41,523 nt of DNA, taken from assembly GCA_031269105.1 (NCBI GenBank), contig JAISZO010000384.1:1-41523 (forward strand), read 5' to 3'. The translations under genes and the position numbers were made by a program. The notes beneath the pieces were generated by a model. It was not told where the DNA came from. It made no database searches and saw only the letters and a list, made by a program, of their open reading frames with translations. The DNA is from Planctomycetaceae bacterium (GTDB lineage: Bacteria > Planctomycetota > Planctomycetia > Pirellulales > Thermoguttaceae). Of the stretch, positions 1 to 7,052 are shown piece after piece (the first letter of the stretch is position 1; each line of letters opens with the position of its first letter).

Positions 1-1221
1 ATGTTCCGGGTCGCGCCGCCAAATCGCCCAAAATGCGCTGTATCGCAACGACGGATCGTCTTCCGCCAGTAACGGCGCTAGATTTTCCATCGCTTCCTGA
101 TTGCTTCCCATCGCCGACAACGCAAGAATCGCCGACGCGCGTTTTTCCAAATTCTGACGCGCAATGTTCGCCAAAATTTCTCCGGCGCCCGGTTTATTCA
201 TATATGCTAACGCTTCCGCAGAATAAAATCGGACGTTTTCATTGGAACTTTTCAACCCTTCATTAAGAGCTTCCGTTCCCGCCTTGCCCGAAAGAGCTTC
301 CAATTGCAACGCCGCCAGCAACGACGTTGACGGATCAAGCAATTCATTTTTCAATTCTTCAAGACGTTTCGCTTGTTCCGTTTCATTTTCAAAACAACGG
401 ATCGAAAGTAATACCGCAAGATACCGGTTTGGCGCAACCCGATAATCCGGGTGCATTTTCACGTCCACAGAAACGGACGGCTGCGATTTCGCTTTCGCAA
501 CGCCGGTCGGTTCGCCGGGAATCTTAAATCTCCGATTGATTCGCTGCTCAATCTCCGAAGCAATTTGCGCCATCTGTCCTTCATTTCGTCCCTCGTGATC
601 CAGCGTGAGCGTAAAATTGCGATCATGCAGACAAACGGCTTTGCCCAATACCGTCGCCCGCTTTTCATGATTTTCTCTCGATTTGCTCTCGTCGGAAGGA
701 TCAAGCAAGAGAGGTCCTTCCACAGAAGCCCACATGTGTCCCGAATGAAAATCCTGCATTTCCGAAAGCGACGTTTTATAAAGCCAACCGCCGCGAAGAC
801 TTGTCGTTTCGCTTCTTGGTGGAAGAGTAATTTCTACGTCAAACGTTTCTCCTTTGAGAATGCCCGGCGGAATTTTTCCTTGAACATGAACAATCGACGT
901 TGACGGCGAGTCAATCCATTGATCAATATTTTTTATTTCGTTCCGTTGAAGCGAGCTTCGCACAACTTGCCGATAACGCGAATCCGATTCAACGCCTCCG
1001 GTTCCGTTCAAGCCCGAAACAATACTAATATTGTCCACGATAAAATAGTTCCAACTACTGCCGCCCGGCGTTGCGTAATCGGCAAGCAAACGGTTTCGCG
1101 GAATCGGTTTTACCTGAAGTCTTTTGTTGTCGCGGCGAGGCGAAAAATGGTTTTTACATCCTATCAGCGGCAATAAAAACGGCGTACAAAATAAAAGGGA
1201 TAAAAACGTTCTTCTTTTCAT
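1..1221 (-). CDS. FlgI-like (flagellar P-ring family) lipoprotein with HEAT-like C-terminus, partial
   Basis: The minus frame is open from an ATG at 1221 to the left edge (407 codons, no stop), so the C-terminus is missing. The N-terminus is a lipoprotein signal: MKRR, a hydrophobic run, then the lipobox LIGC with Cys22. Next come segments resembling the flagellar P-ring protein FlgI: VSGLNGTGG near residue 68, and PPGILKGETFDVEI followed by SLRGGWLYKT near residues 113-143. From about residue 270 on, short Ala/Leu/Glu-rich helical repeats (LSGKAGTEALNEGL, AEALAYMNKPGAGEIL) look like HEAT or Armadillo repeats. FlgI forms the periplasmic ring around the flagellar rod. Here the lipobox and helical repeats suggest a membrane-anchored derivative whose role is unknown, and no other flagellar gene is in view. 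An AGGTG Shine-Dalgarno site precedes the ATG. The coding call is firm; the FlgI relationship is by motif. Confidence 0.8.
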   Translation of the reverse strand, partial: MKRRTFLSLLFCTPFLLPLIGCKNHFSPRRDNKRLQVKPIPRNRLLADYATPGGSSWNYFIVDNISIVSGLNGTGGVESDSRYRQVVRSSLQRNEIKNIDQWIDSPSTSIVHVQGKIPPGILKGETFDVEITLPPRSETTSLRGGWLYKTSLSEMQDFHSGHMWASVEGPLLLDPSDESKSRENHEKRATVLGKAVCLHDRNFTLTLDHEGRNEGQMAQIASEIEQRINRRFKIPGEPTGVAKAKSQPSVSVDVKMHPDYRVAPNRYLAVLLSIRCFENETEQAKRLEELKNELLDPSTSLLAALQLEALSGKAGTEALNEGLKSSNENVRFYSAEALAYMNKPGAGEILANIARQNLEKRASAILALSAMGSNQEAMENLAPLLAEDDPSLRYSAFWAIWRRDPEH

Positions 1222-1262
1222 TCTTGCACCTGAATCATTCAAAAATGGAATTATTTTTACGA

Positions 1263-1291
1263 ATCGTAAAAAAAAAACGCCGAAGATTCAA
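1263..1291 (-). promoter_or_regulatory. Possible sigma70-type promoter for the FlgI-like gene
   Basis: On the minus strand TTGAAT and TACGAT are separated by 17 bases, about 45 bases upstream of the ATG at 1221. The spacer contains a long T tract. The match is moderate and was found by eye. Confidence 0.35.
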
Positions 1292-1385
1292 GAGGAGTTT
1301 TTCTCTTTTGTAAAAACGGTTCGCCGCCGCTTCAGTCGGCGCGGTTTCATACGCTCGGCGCTATTTTCCATTCGCGGCGGGTTCT

Positions 1386-1427
1386 GGAAGCACTCCGTCG
1401 GTCGGCTGCGCCGACGGGCGCCCCTCC
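1386..1427 (-). repeat. REP-like palindromic repeat, related to the one at 22257-22308
   Basis: The core is a perfect hairpin, GTCGGC-TGC-GCCGAC at 1401-1415. Read on the minus strand it begins GGAGGGG, continues through the hairpin and ends CCGACGGAGTG. This matches the order of elements at 22257-22308 (GGAGGGG, GTCGGC/GCCGAC hairpin, GACGGGGTGG). It lies in the divergent spacer 1222-1586, and this GC-rich patch contrasts with the AT-rich surroundings. Confidence 0.6.
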
Positions 1428-1511
1428 ACCGGAAGGGAATTTTACGTCGGTCGCGCGCCTTAATAAGACGAGCGCCTCGCGCCTTCTCTTGTGCGCGTCT
1501 GTTTTTGGGAC

Positions 1512-1539
1512 TTGTATTGCCGAACAGATACGTTACAAT
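1512..1539 (+). promoter_or_regulatory. Probable promoter for the radical SAM-coaD pair
   Basis: TTGTAT and TACAAT are separated by 16 bases, about 48 bases upstream of the ATG at 1587. An AAGAGAG-type ribosome site lies just before the start. Confidence 0.45.
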
Positions 1540-1586
1540 AATTGAGGTAAATTGAAGAAATGAAAACAAATTAAGAAGAGAGCGAT

Positions 1587-3740
1587 ATGGTAACGACGGC
1601 AAAAATTATGACAAAAGACGCAATTAAGCGTCTCGAAATTATTTATATTGTTCCATCGCGTTATGACGACGAGGGGTACGTTTATCAATGGCGCTGGGGA
1701 GTCGTACCGTCGAACTCGCTGGCGGTTCTCAAAGGATTGACCCGCGAAATGATTGCTAAAAATCCGTTTCTCGACGTTGCGGTCAATGTTACCGCTTACG
1801 ACGAATGCGTCGAAAAAATTCCGATTGCAAAGATCGCAAAATTGAATCGACGGCGTAATACGCGGGTTGTTGTCGGAATGGTTGGAGTTCAAACCGGACA
1901 ATTTGCGCGAGCTGGAGACCTTGCGTTGGAGTTTCGGAGACGCGGTATTGACGTTGTGATTGGCGGTTTTCATGTGAGCGGCGTTTTGTCGTTGTTTGAA
2001 GAACCAACGCCGGAACTTCTTCATCTGATTGAACGCGGGGTAACTCTTGTGCAGGGAGAAGCGGAAACGCCCGGCGTTCTCGAACGGCTTTTTCAAGATT
2101 GCATCGACGGAACGTTGAAGCCGATTTACACGTTTCCCAAAACTCCTGATCTGACAAACGCGGCAATTCCTGCGATTGACCCGGAATATCTGCGGCATTT
2201 TGCCGCTCCTTGGGGAACAATCGACACGAGTCGCGGTTGCCCTTACGGTTGCAACTTTTGCACGGTGATTAATATTCAGGGCAGAAAGATGCGATGCCGC
2301 GCGGCGGAATCGGTTTTGAAAATGATTCGTGAAAATTACGACAAAAATATCCGTTCTTTCTTCTTTACCGACGACAATTTTGCCCGAAGTAAAATTTGGT
2401 CGGACGTTTTTGACGGTTTGATTGAAATGCGGTCGCAAGGAAAAAACATTGAGTTTATGATGCAGGTGGATACGCAATCGTACAAGATTTCCGGTTTTGT
2501 CGAAAAAGCGTCCGCCGCCGGTTGCCGCATGGCGTTTATCGGCATGGAAAGCGTCAATCCGGAAAGTCTTGCGGCGGCGGGAAAATCTCAAAACAGCGTC
2601 GAAGAATATCGCGCAATGGTACAACGTTGGGAAGACGCGAATGTTTTGGTACACGTCGGTTACATTATCGGCTTTCCTACCGATTCTTTTGATTCCGTGC
2701 AGCGCGACGTCGCGTTTTTACGGGATCATGTCGCGGTGCATGAAGCGTCGTTTTTTATGCTGACGCCGTTGCCCGGTTCGGTGGATCATAAAAACATGGT
2801 GCTTCGCGGCGAGAAAATCGACCCGGACTTGAATAAATACGACAGTTTTCACGAAACCTTTGCGCATCCGAAAATGCCTGAAGGAGAATGGAAACGGGCA
2901 ACGCTGCAAGCGTATGCGAATTTCTACAGCGTTGAAGGTTCTGTTGAAATTCTTCGCCGCACGCCGCCGCAATATTATTGGTACATGTTTTGGAATTGTA
3001 TTTGGTATCGTTATTCCGGCGTTTTTTCTCTGACGCATCCGATGATGACCGGCTTTTTCCGCGTCAAATACCGCGACCGTCGCCGCGCCAGTTTGCCGAA
3101 AGAAAGCGTATTGGCGTTTGCGTGGCGAAGATTCAAAGAAGGTCTTTGCGAAGCCAAAACGTACATTCGGCTCTTTTTTGAATTTCGCGAAATTTGGCTG
3201 CAAACCCGACCGAAAAAAGCCAAACAAAAATCGCGCGAACAACAAATATGGCAGCCGCTTGCCGATTTGAAAAAAAATTGGACAACGTTTCAACGTCAAC
3301 TTGCCGCGTCGAGTTGGTCGGGACGTTGCGAGGAAACGTTACGCGATCTTCGCACGCTTCTTGCGTCAACAGCCGAAACGCTTCGGCGCATGGGCGAAAC
3401 GGCATTTGTTACGAGTAAAAGCCGCGCGAGAAATTTTTTTGCAGTCGCCGATGAAATTGAACGTCATCTTTCGGAAATAGACCACTCGCCGGTCACGCCG
3501 ACATTATTACAACGGTCGCAAGCGTTTGTCCGCGAGCGTTTGATTGCACGATACGACGCGGTGACGTCGCATTATTTCCGATTGTACGTCAAAGCCGCGC
3601 AATGCCGCGCAAACGCTTTCCGCAAAATTAAACGCGGACGAATTTTCAGCCGCGACGTGTTGCTGATTCCGTATATGGCTGTTGTCGACGCGTTTTTGGC
3701 GTTACGTTTTGGTCTTGCCGCGATACGACAGGAAAAGTGA
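1587..3740 (+). CDS. B12-binding-domain radical SAM protein
   Basis: This 717-residue protein has a B12-binding-like N-terminus (about residues 15-190), with hydrophobic strands such as VVVGMVGVQTG and DVVIGGFHVSG. A radical SAM core follows. The iron-sulfur motif is CPYGCNFC with Cys218, Cys222 and Cys225, preceded by DTSRG, as is usual in this superfamily. IGMES and the PLPGS segment fit the rest of the barrel. The family uses S-adenosylmethionine to generate a radical, often for methylation or ring chemistry on lipids or cofactors; the substrate cannot be told from sequence. Roughly the last 190 residues form a long, basic, helical extension not needed for the core, ending in a hydrophobic stretch (IPYMAVVDAFLALRFGLAA) that may touch the membrane. 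The stop codon overlaps the coaD start by one base, so the two are probably co-translated. Confidence 0.85.
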   Translation: MVTTAKIMTKDAIKRLEIIYIVPSRYDDEGYVYQWRWGVVPSNSLAVLKGLTREMIAKNPFLDVAVNVTAYDECVEKIPIAKIAKLNRRRNTRVVVGMVGVQTGQFARAGDLALEFRRRGIDVVIGGFHVSGVLSLFEEPTPELLHLIERGVTLVQGEAETPGVLERLFQDCIDGTLKPIYTFPKTPDLTNAAIPAIDPEYLRHFAAPWGTIDTSRGCPYGCNFCTVINIQGRKMRCRAAESVLKMIRENYDKNIRSFFFTDDNFARSKIWSDVFDGLIEMRSQGKNIEFMMQVDTQSYKISGFVEKASAAGCRMAFIGMESVNPESLAAAGKSQNSVEEYRAMVQRWEDANVLVHVGYIIGFPTDSFDSVQRDVAFLRDHVAVHEASFFMLTPLPGSVDHKNMVLRGEKIDPDLNKYDSFHETFAHPKMPEGEWKRATLQAYANFYSVEGSVEILRRTPPQYYWYMFWNCIWYRYSGVFSLTHPMMTGFFRVKYRDRRRASLPKESVLAFAWRRFKEGLCEAKTYIRLFFEFREIWLQTRPKKAKQKSREQQIWQPLADLKKNWTTFQRQLAASSWSGRCEETLRDLRTLLASTAETLRRMGETAFVTSKSRARNFFAVADEIERHLSEIDHSPVTPTLLQRSQAFVRERLIARYDAVTSHYFRLYVKAAQCRANAFRKIKRGRIFSRDVLLIPYMAVVDAFLALRFGLAAIRQEK

Positions 3741-4321
3741 TGAAGATGAATACGAAATTTCACGCAACAAATTATCATAGAACGGTCGTTTATCCGGGAT
3801 CGTTTGACCCGATCACGCTGGGACATTTGAACGTTGTCGAGCGAATCAGCAAGATTTTCGAGCGGGTGATTATCGGAATTGGTATCAATCATGAAAAACG
3901 CGCTTGGTTCACGCCGGAAGAACGTACTGTGATGACGGAACGTTCCACCGCGCATCTACCGAATATTGAAGTCCGTTTATACGAAGGTTTGACGGTGCGG
4001 TTCGCGCAGCAGTGCGGCGCAAAAATTATGATTCGCGGCGTGCGTCCGATTACCGACATTCCGGCGGAAATCACAATGATGATGGCGAATCGTCAACTTG
4101 CTCCCGACGTGGAAACGCTGTTTCTTGTGGCGGACGGCGAATTAGCGCACGTTTCGAGTTCGCTTATCAAGGAAATCGCCACTGTCGCCGACGATCTTGT
4201 TTTACGGCGTTTTCTTCCTGAACCGATTGTTCCCGCCGTGAGAGAACATATTCTGAAATATCAAAGTCGCTTTTCCGCCGATGATGACAAGATTCATAAT
4301 AAAAAGACTTCGGATTTTTAA
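3740..4321 (+). CDS. coaD: Phosphopantetheine adenylyltransferase
   Basis: CoaD transfers AMP from ATP to 4'-phosphopantetheine, giving dephospho-CoA, the penultimate step of coenzyme A synthesis. The nucleotidyltransferase signature YPGSFDPITLGH lies near the N-terminus (residues 18-29), with TLGH as the (T/H)xGH motif. IRGVRPITD and the late HVSSSLIKEIA (the family's ISSTxIKE motif) are present. At 193 residues it is longer than the usual 160, with about 14 extra residues before the first strand and a charged C-terminal tail. ATG 3740 is preferred: AGGA lies six bases upstream, and the ATG shares a base with the preceding stop. A GTG at 3737 would add one residue. Confidence 0.93.
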   Translation: MKMNTKFHATNYHRTVVYPGSFDPITLGHLNVVERISKIFERVIIGIGINHEKRAWFTPEERTVMTERSTAHLPNIEVRLYEGLTVRFAQQCGAKIMIRGVRPITDIPAEITMMMANRQLAPDVETLFLVADGELAHVSSSLIKEIATVADDLVLRRFLPEPIVPAVREHILKYQSRFSADDDKIHNKKTSDF

Positions 4322-4433
4322 GAAAAAACGTTTCGGCGGGAATCCAGCTCTCTTTAATTCTATACTTTTCTTACTTTAAAATTTGGTTGCTGAATAATGA
4401 CTTTTTCAGGGACGATTATTTATTCGATTTGTT

Positions 4434-4462
4434 TTGACAACTTTTTCAAAATCTGATATATT
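4434..4462 (+). promoter_or_regulatory. Strong sigma70-type promoter upstream of the DUF58 gene
   Basis: A consensus TTGACA box and TATATT are separated by exactly 17 bases in the 289-bp spacer after coaD. The leader to the ATG at 4611 would be about 140 bases. The leader ends in an AT-rich word with TTTTTAACTTTTAA at 4587-4600, and no clear Shine-Dalgarno site is seen. Confidence 0.6.
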
Positions 4463-4610
4463 ATTTGGTTCATCTTGCAATTTCGTATTTTGCGTTATGT
4501 ATCGTCAGGTTTTTGAGTTTGAAAAATCCGAGATCGCGGAAAGACGTATGTTTGACGTTTCATGGTTTTGATTTTAACACGATAAATTTTTAACTTTTAA
4601 TTTTCTCCTC

Positions 4611-5474
4611 ATGATTTTTGATTCAGATTTTTTGAAGAAGTTGGAATATTTGTCGCTGGCGTCGCGGCGAATTTTTCGCGGACAATTGCTTGCGCAACGG
4701 CGCACGCGGCAAATGGGCGGCGGAATTGAATTTGCCGATCACCGCGATTATGCATCCGGCGACGATCTTCGTTATTTAGATTGGAATATTTTCGCGCGGC
4801 TCGGTAATCGGCTGATTAAACGTTTCGAGGAAGAAGAAGACCTGCACGTTTATATTTTTCTCGATTGTTCCCGAAGTATGTCGGCGGGAACGCCGAATAA
4901 ATTTGATTACGCGAAACAAATTGCCGCCGCGCTCGCTTATATCGCGTTGGCTGATCTTGACCGCGTTTCGGTGATCGCTTACGCGGAAAAAATTTACGAA
5001 ATTTTTCCGCTCACGCGCGGCAAACGGCATATATTGTCGTTGCTGCGTTTTCTCGAACAATGCAAACTTTCCGGCGAAGAAACGAATCTGGCGACTGTCG
5101 CCGGCGATTTTATTCATCGCAAACAACGCACCGGACTTGTCGTTGTCATTAGCGATTTGTTTGATCCGCACGGTTTTCAGAACGGAATCGATTCGTTTCG
5201 TTACCGCAATTACGAACCGAATGTTGTGCAAGTGCATGACCGGTCGGAAGCCAATCCGAAACTTCTCGGCGATTTGCAATTAGTGGACGTCGAATCCGGC
5301 AAGCCGCGCGATGTGACGATCAGCGAAAGCGTTTTACGACAGTATAAAAAGAAATTCGCCGAATTTCTCGATTCGGTCAGAAAATATTGCGTCGGTAACG
5401 GTTTGCGATGCACGATTTCACAAACCTCCGAACCGTTTGACGAATTGATTCTTCGTATGATGCGCGAAGCGTGA
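4611..5474 (+). CDS. DUF58 family protein (von Willebrand A-like)
   Basis: The 287 residues contain the DUF58 hallmark YASGDDLRYLDWNIFARLG (about residues 45-63), followed by KRFEEEEDLHVYIFLD. FLDCSRSMSAG is a vWA metal-site-like DxSxS motif. DUF58 proteins usually sit beside a MoxR AAA ATPase and vWA membrane proteins (Bat-type cluster) and are thought to work in envelope stress or chaperone-like assembly. No MoxR gene adjoins it here. The gene at 15616-17136 resembles the coiled-coil membrane partner often found in such clusters, so the cluster may be split in this genome. The start is the first ATG and matches the family N-terminus (FLKKLEYLSLASRRIFRG). Confidence 0.9.
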   Translation: MIFDSDFLKKLEYLSLASRRIFRGQLLAQRRTRQMGGGIEFADHRDYASGDDLRYLDWNIFARLGNRLIKRFEEEEDLHVYIFLDCSRSMSAGTPNKFDYAKQIAAALAYIALADLDRVSVIAYAEKIYEIFPLTRGKRHILSLLRFLEQCKLSGEETNLATVAGDFIHRKQRTGLVVVISDLFDPHGFQNGIDSFRYRNYEPNVVQVHDRSEANPKLLGDLQLVDVESGKPRDVTISESVLRQYKKKFAEFLDSVRKYCVGNGLRCTISQTSEPFDELILRMMREA

Positions 5475-5565
5475 AATTCCGGCTTTTATCTTCAGATTTT
5501 ACATAGAAACTTGATTCAAAATATTTTATTTATTTTTCTTTTGAGGCGGAATCAGAAAACGAAAC

Positions 5566-6009
5566 ATGACAAAATCCGCGACAAACCATGAACCAACAAA
5601 GTCATCGCCTCTTCCGCGCCGCGGCGCGATTGGTATTGTTGCGAGGAAAAGCCGATTGCTTGTGATTCGTCGTTCTCAATACGTACTGGCTCCGCATACG
5701 CTTTGTTTTCCCGGCGGCGGAATCGAGCCGAATGAAACGCCGGAAGAAGCGTTGGTTCGCGAGTTTCAGGAAGAACTCGGCGCGGCAATTGTTCTGTCGC
5801 GGCAAATTTGGGAAAGCGTTACCGCGTGGAACGTGCATCTTCAGTGGTGGACGGCGCAACTTATCGAACCGTTTCAACTCATTCCAAACGCACGGGAAGT
5901 CGAAGAAATCTTGTGGCTTTCGTATGACGAATTGAGAACGCATCCCGATTTGCTTTCGAGCAACGCAACGTTTCTCGACCGGTTGGAGCAAACGTTGCGC
6001 GCCTTATAG
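5566..6009 (+). CDS. Nudix hydrolase
   Basis: The 147-residue protein has a complete Nudix box: Gly51, five residues, Glu57, seven residues, then R65-E66-F-Q-E69-E70-L-G72-A. These residues bind the divalent metal and the diphosphate linkage. The family hydrolyses nucleoside diphosphates linked to another moiety; the substrate (8-oxo-dGTP, ADP-ribose, sugar nucleotide or other) cannot be assigned. The first 18 residues are polar and may be a spacer. It follows the DUF58 gene by 91 bases in the same direction and is convergent with the prohibitin-like gene. Confidence 0.9.
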   Translation: MTKSATNHEPTKSSPLPRRGAIGIVARKSRLLVIRRSQYVLAPHTLCFPGGGIEPNETPEEALVREFQEELGAAIVLSRQIWESVTAWNVHLQWWTAQLIEPFQLIPNAREVEEILWLSYDELRTHPDLLSSNATFLDRLEQTLRAL

Positions 6010-6059
6010 AAGCATTTAGTCGCGTTCAAGTTCATTGAATGAGTTGAGTGGAACGGTCT

Positions 6060-6869
6060 TTATTTTATCGGGAAAATCACCGGAACGTTAGATGCGTCGG
6101 AACCTTGTAAAACAACAGTTTGCGGAGATTTGCCGTCCCACTTTTTAATCGCCTCCAGTTGCGCAACGCCGGGATTTTGTTGCATCGCTTCTCCGCGAAC
6201 CTTAATTGCTTCCGCTTCGCCTCTCGCGGTTTCAATCGCTTGTTCCGCTTCGATTTTCGCTTTTTTCAATTCGTTTTCAGCGCGCAAACTGTCCTGCAAC
6301 GCCACTTGTTTCCGCTCAATCGCCTGTTCGTATTCTTCGCTAAAATCAAAATTTGAAATAACAACGTCTTGCACATCGACCATTTCTACTAGCCGTTTAC
6401 GACACGCTTCGAGAACTTCATCGCGAATTTTTTGACGATTTTCGATAATCTTTTCCGCTTCGTATTTTGCGACGCATTGTTTTAAAATTTCAAAAACACG
6501 CGGCTTAATTTGTTCTAAATATTGCAATCCGACCGTCGAATAAATCGACACGGCGCGTTCTTTAGTCAAAACGGTAAGAATCGTGACGTCCGATGTAACC
6601 TGTTGCAAATCCTGACTGTAACACGGCGTTCTTTCTTCCGTCCGCTGAACGCGACAATCCAAAGGCACAACTTTTCGCCACGGCGCTACAATATGCAGTC
6701 CCGGCTCAAGCGTTTCGCCGACAATTTTGCCAAACGACGTAACAATTCCAATATGTCCGACGTCCACCGTGCGAATGCTCATAAAGAAAACGATGACAAC
6801 AAACATCGCCAGAACCACGCCGACAAACGCTTTCGGCGAAACGTTGTTTGAATTGATTGTTTTAGCCAT
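6060..6869 (-). CDS. SPFH/prohibitin-family membrane protein (HflC-like)
   Basis: A single N-terminal membrane segment (about residues 13-31) is followed by an SPFH domain: VDVGHIGIVTSFGKIVGETL, then PGLHIVAPWRKVVPLD. A charged coiled-coil follows (QALQ-type repeats, ELKKAKIEAEQAIETARGEA). Prohibitin-like proteins form large ring assemblies on the membrane and often modulate FtsH-type proteases. No HflK-like partner is adjacent. A good ribosome site (AAGGAGCAATAATG) fixes the start. It is transcribed alone. Confidence 0.87.
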   Translation of the reverse strand: MAKTINSNNVSPKAFVGVVLAMFVVIVFFMSIRTVDVGHIGIVTSFGKIVGETLEPGLHIVAPWRKVVPLDCRVQRTEERTPCYSQDLQQVTSDVTILTVLTKERAVSIYSTVGLQYLEQIKPRVFEILKQCVAKYEAEKIIENRQKIRDEVLEACRKRLVEMVDVQDVVISNFDFSEEYEQAIERKQVALQDSLRAENELKKAKIEAEQAIETARGEAEAIKVRGEAMQQNPGVAQLEAIKKWDGKSPQTVVLQGSDASNVPVIFPIK

Positions 6870-6918
6870 TATTGCTCCTTAATCCAAAAGTCATAAATTT
6901 TGTAAAGATCGTCAAAGG

Positions 6919-6946
6919 ATTATAGCATTTTATAACAATATTGCAA
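6919..6946 (-). promoter_or_regulatory. Promoter of the SPFH gene
   Basis: On the minus strand TTGCAA and a perfect TATAAT are 16 bases apart, with TGC directly before TATAAT giving an extended -10. It lies about 50 bases upstream of the start at 6869. Confidence 0.6.
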
Positions 6947-7052
6947 ATTCCGATTGAAAGCAATCTCTAAAAACATTTTTTCTCGCGAAGAATCCGCTGT
7001 TTTATACCGAATCTCTTTTATCGGCGTAGAGTCCTTCGCAAAAGGCGTTTTA

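Noticed and set aside
451-903. A 150-codon plus-strand frame near the left edge
   Set aside because: The minus frame through the same DNA is open for 407 codons and has a lipobox and FlgI-like motifs.
1533-2654. A 373-codon open frame on the minus strand
   Set aside because: It lies wholly antisense to the radical SAM gene, shows no domain and is rich in Arg, Asn, Phe and His, as expected from a shadow of a codon-biased gene.
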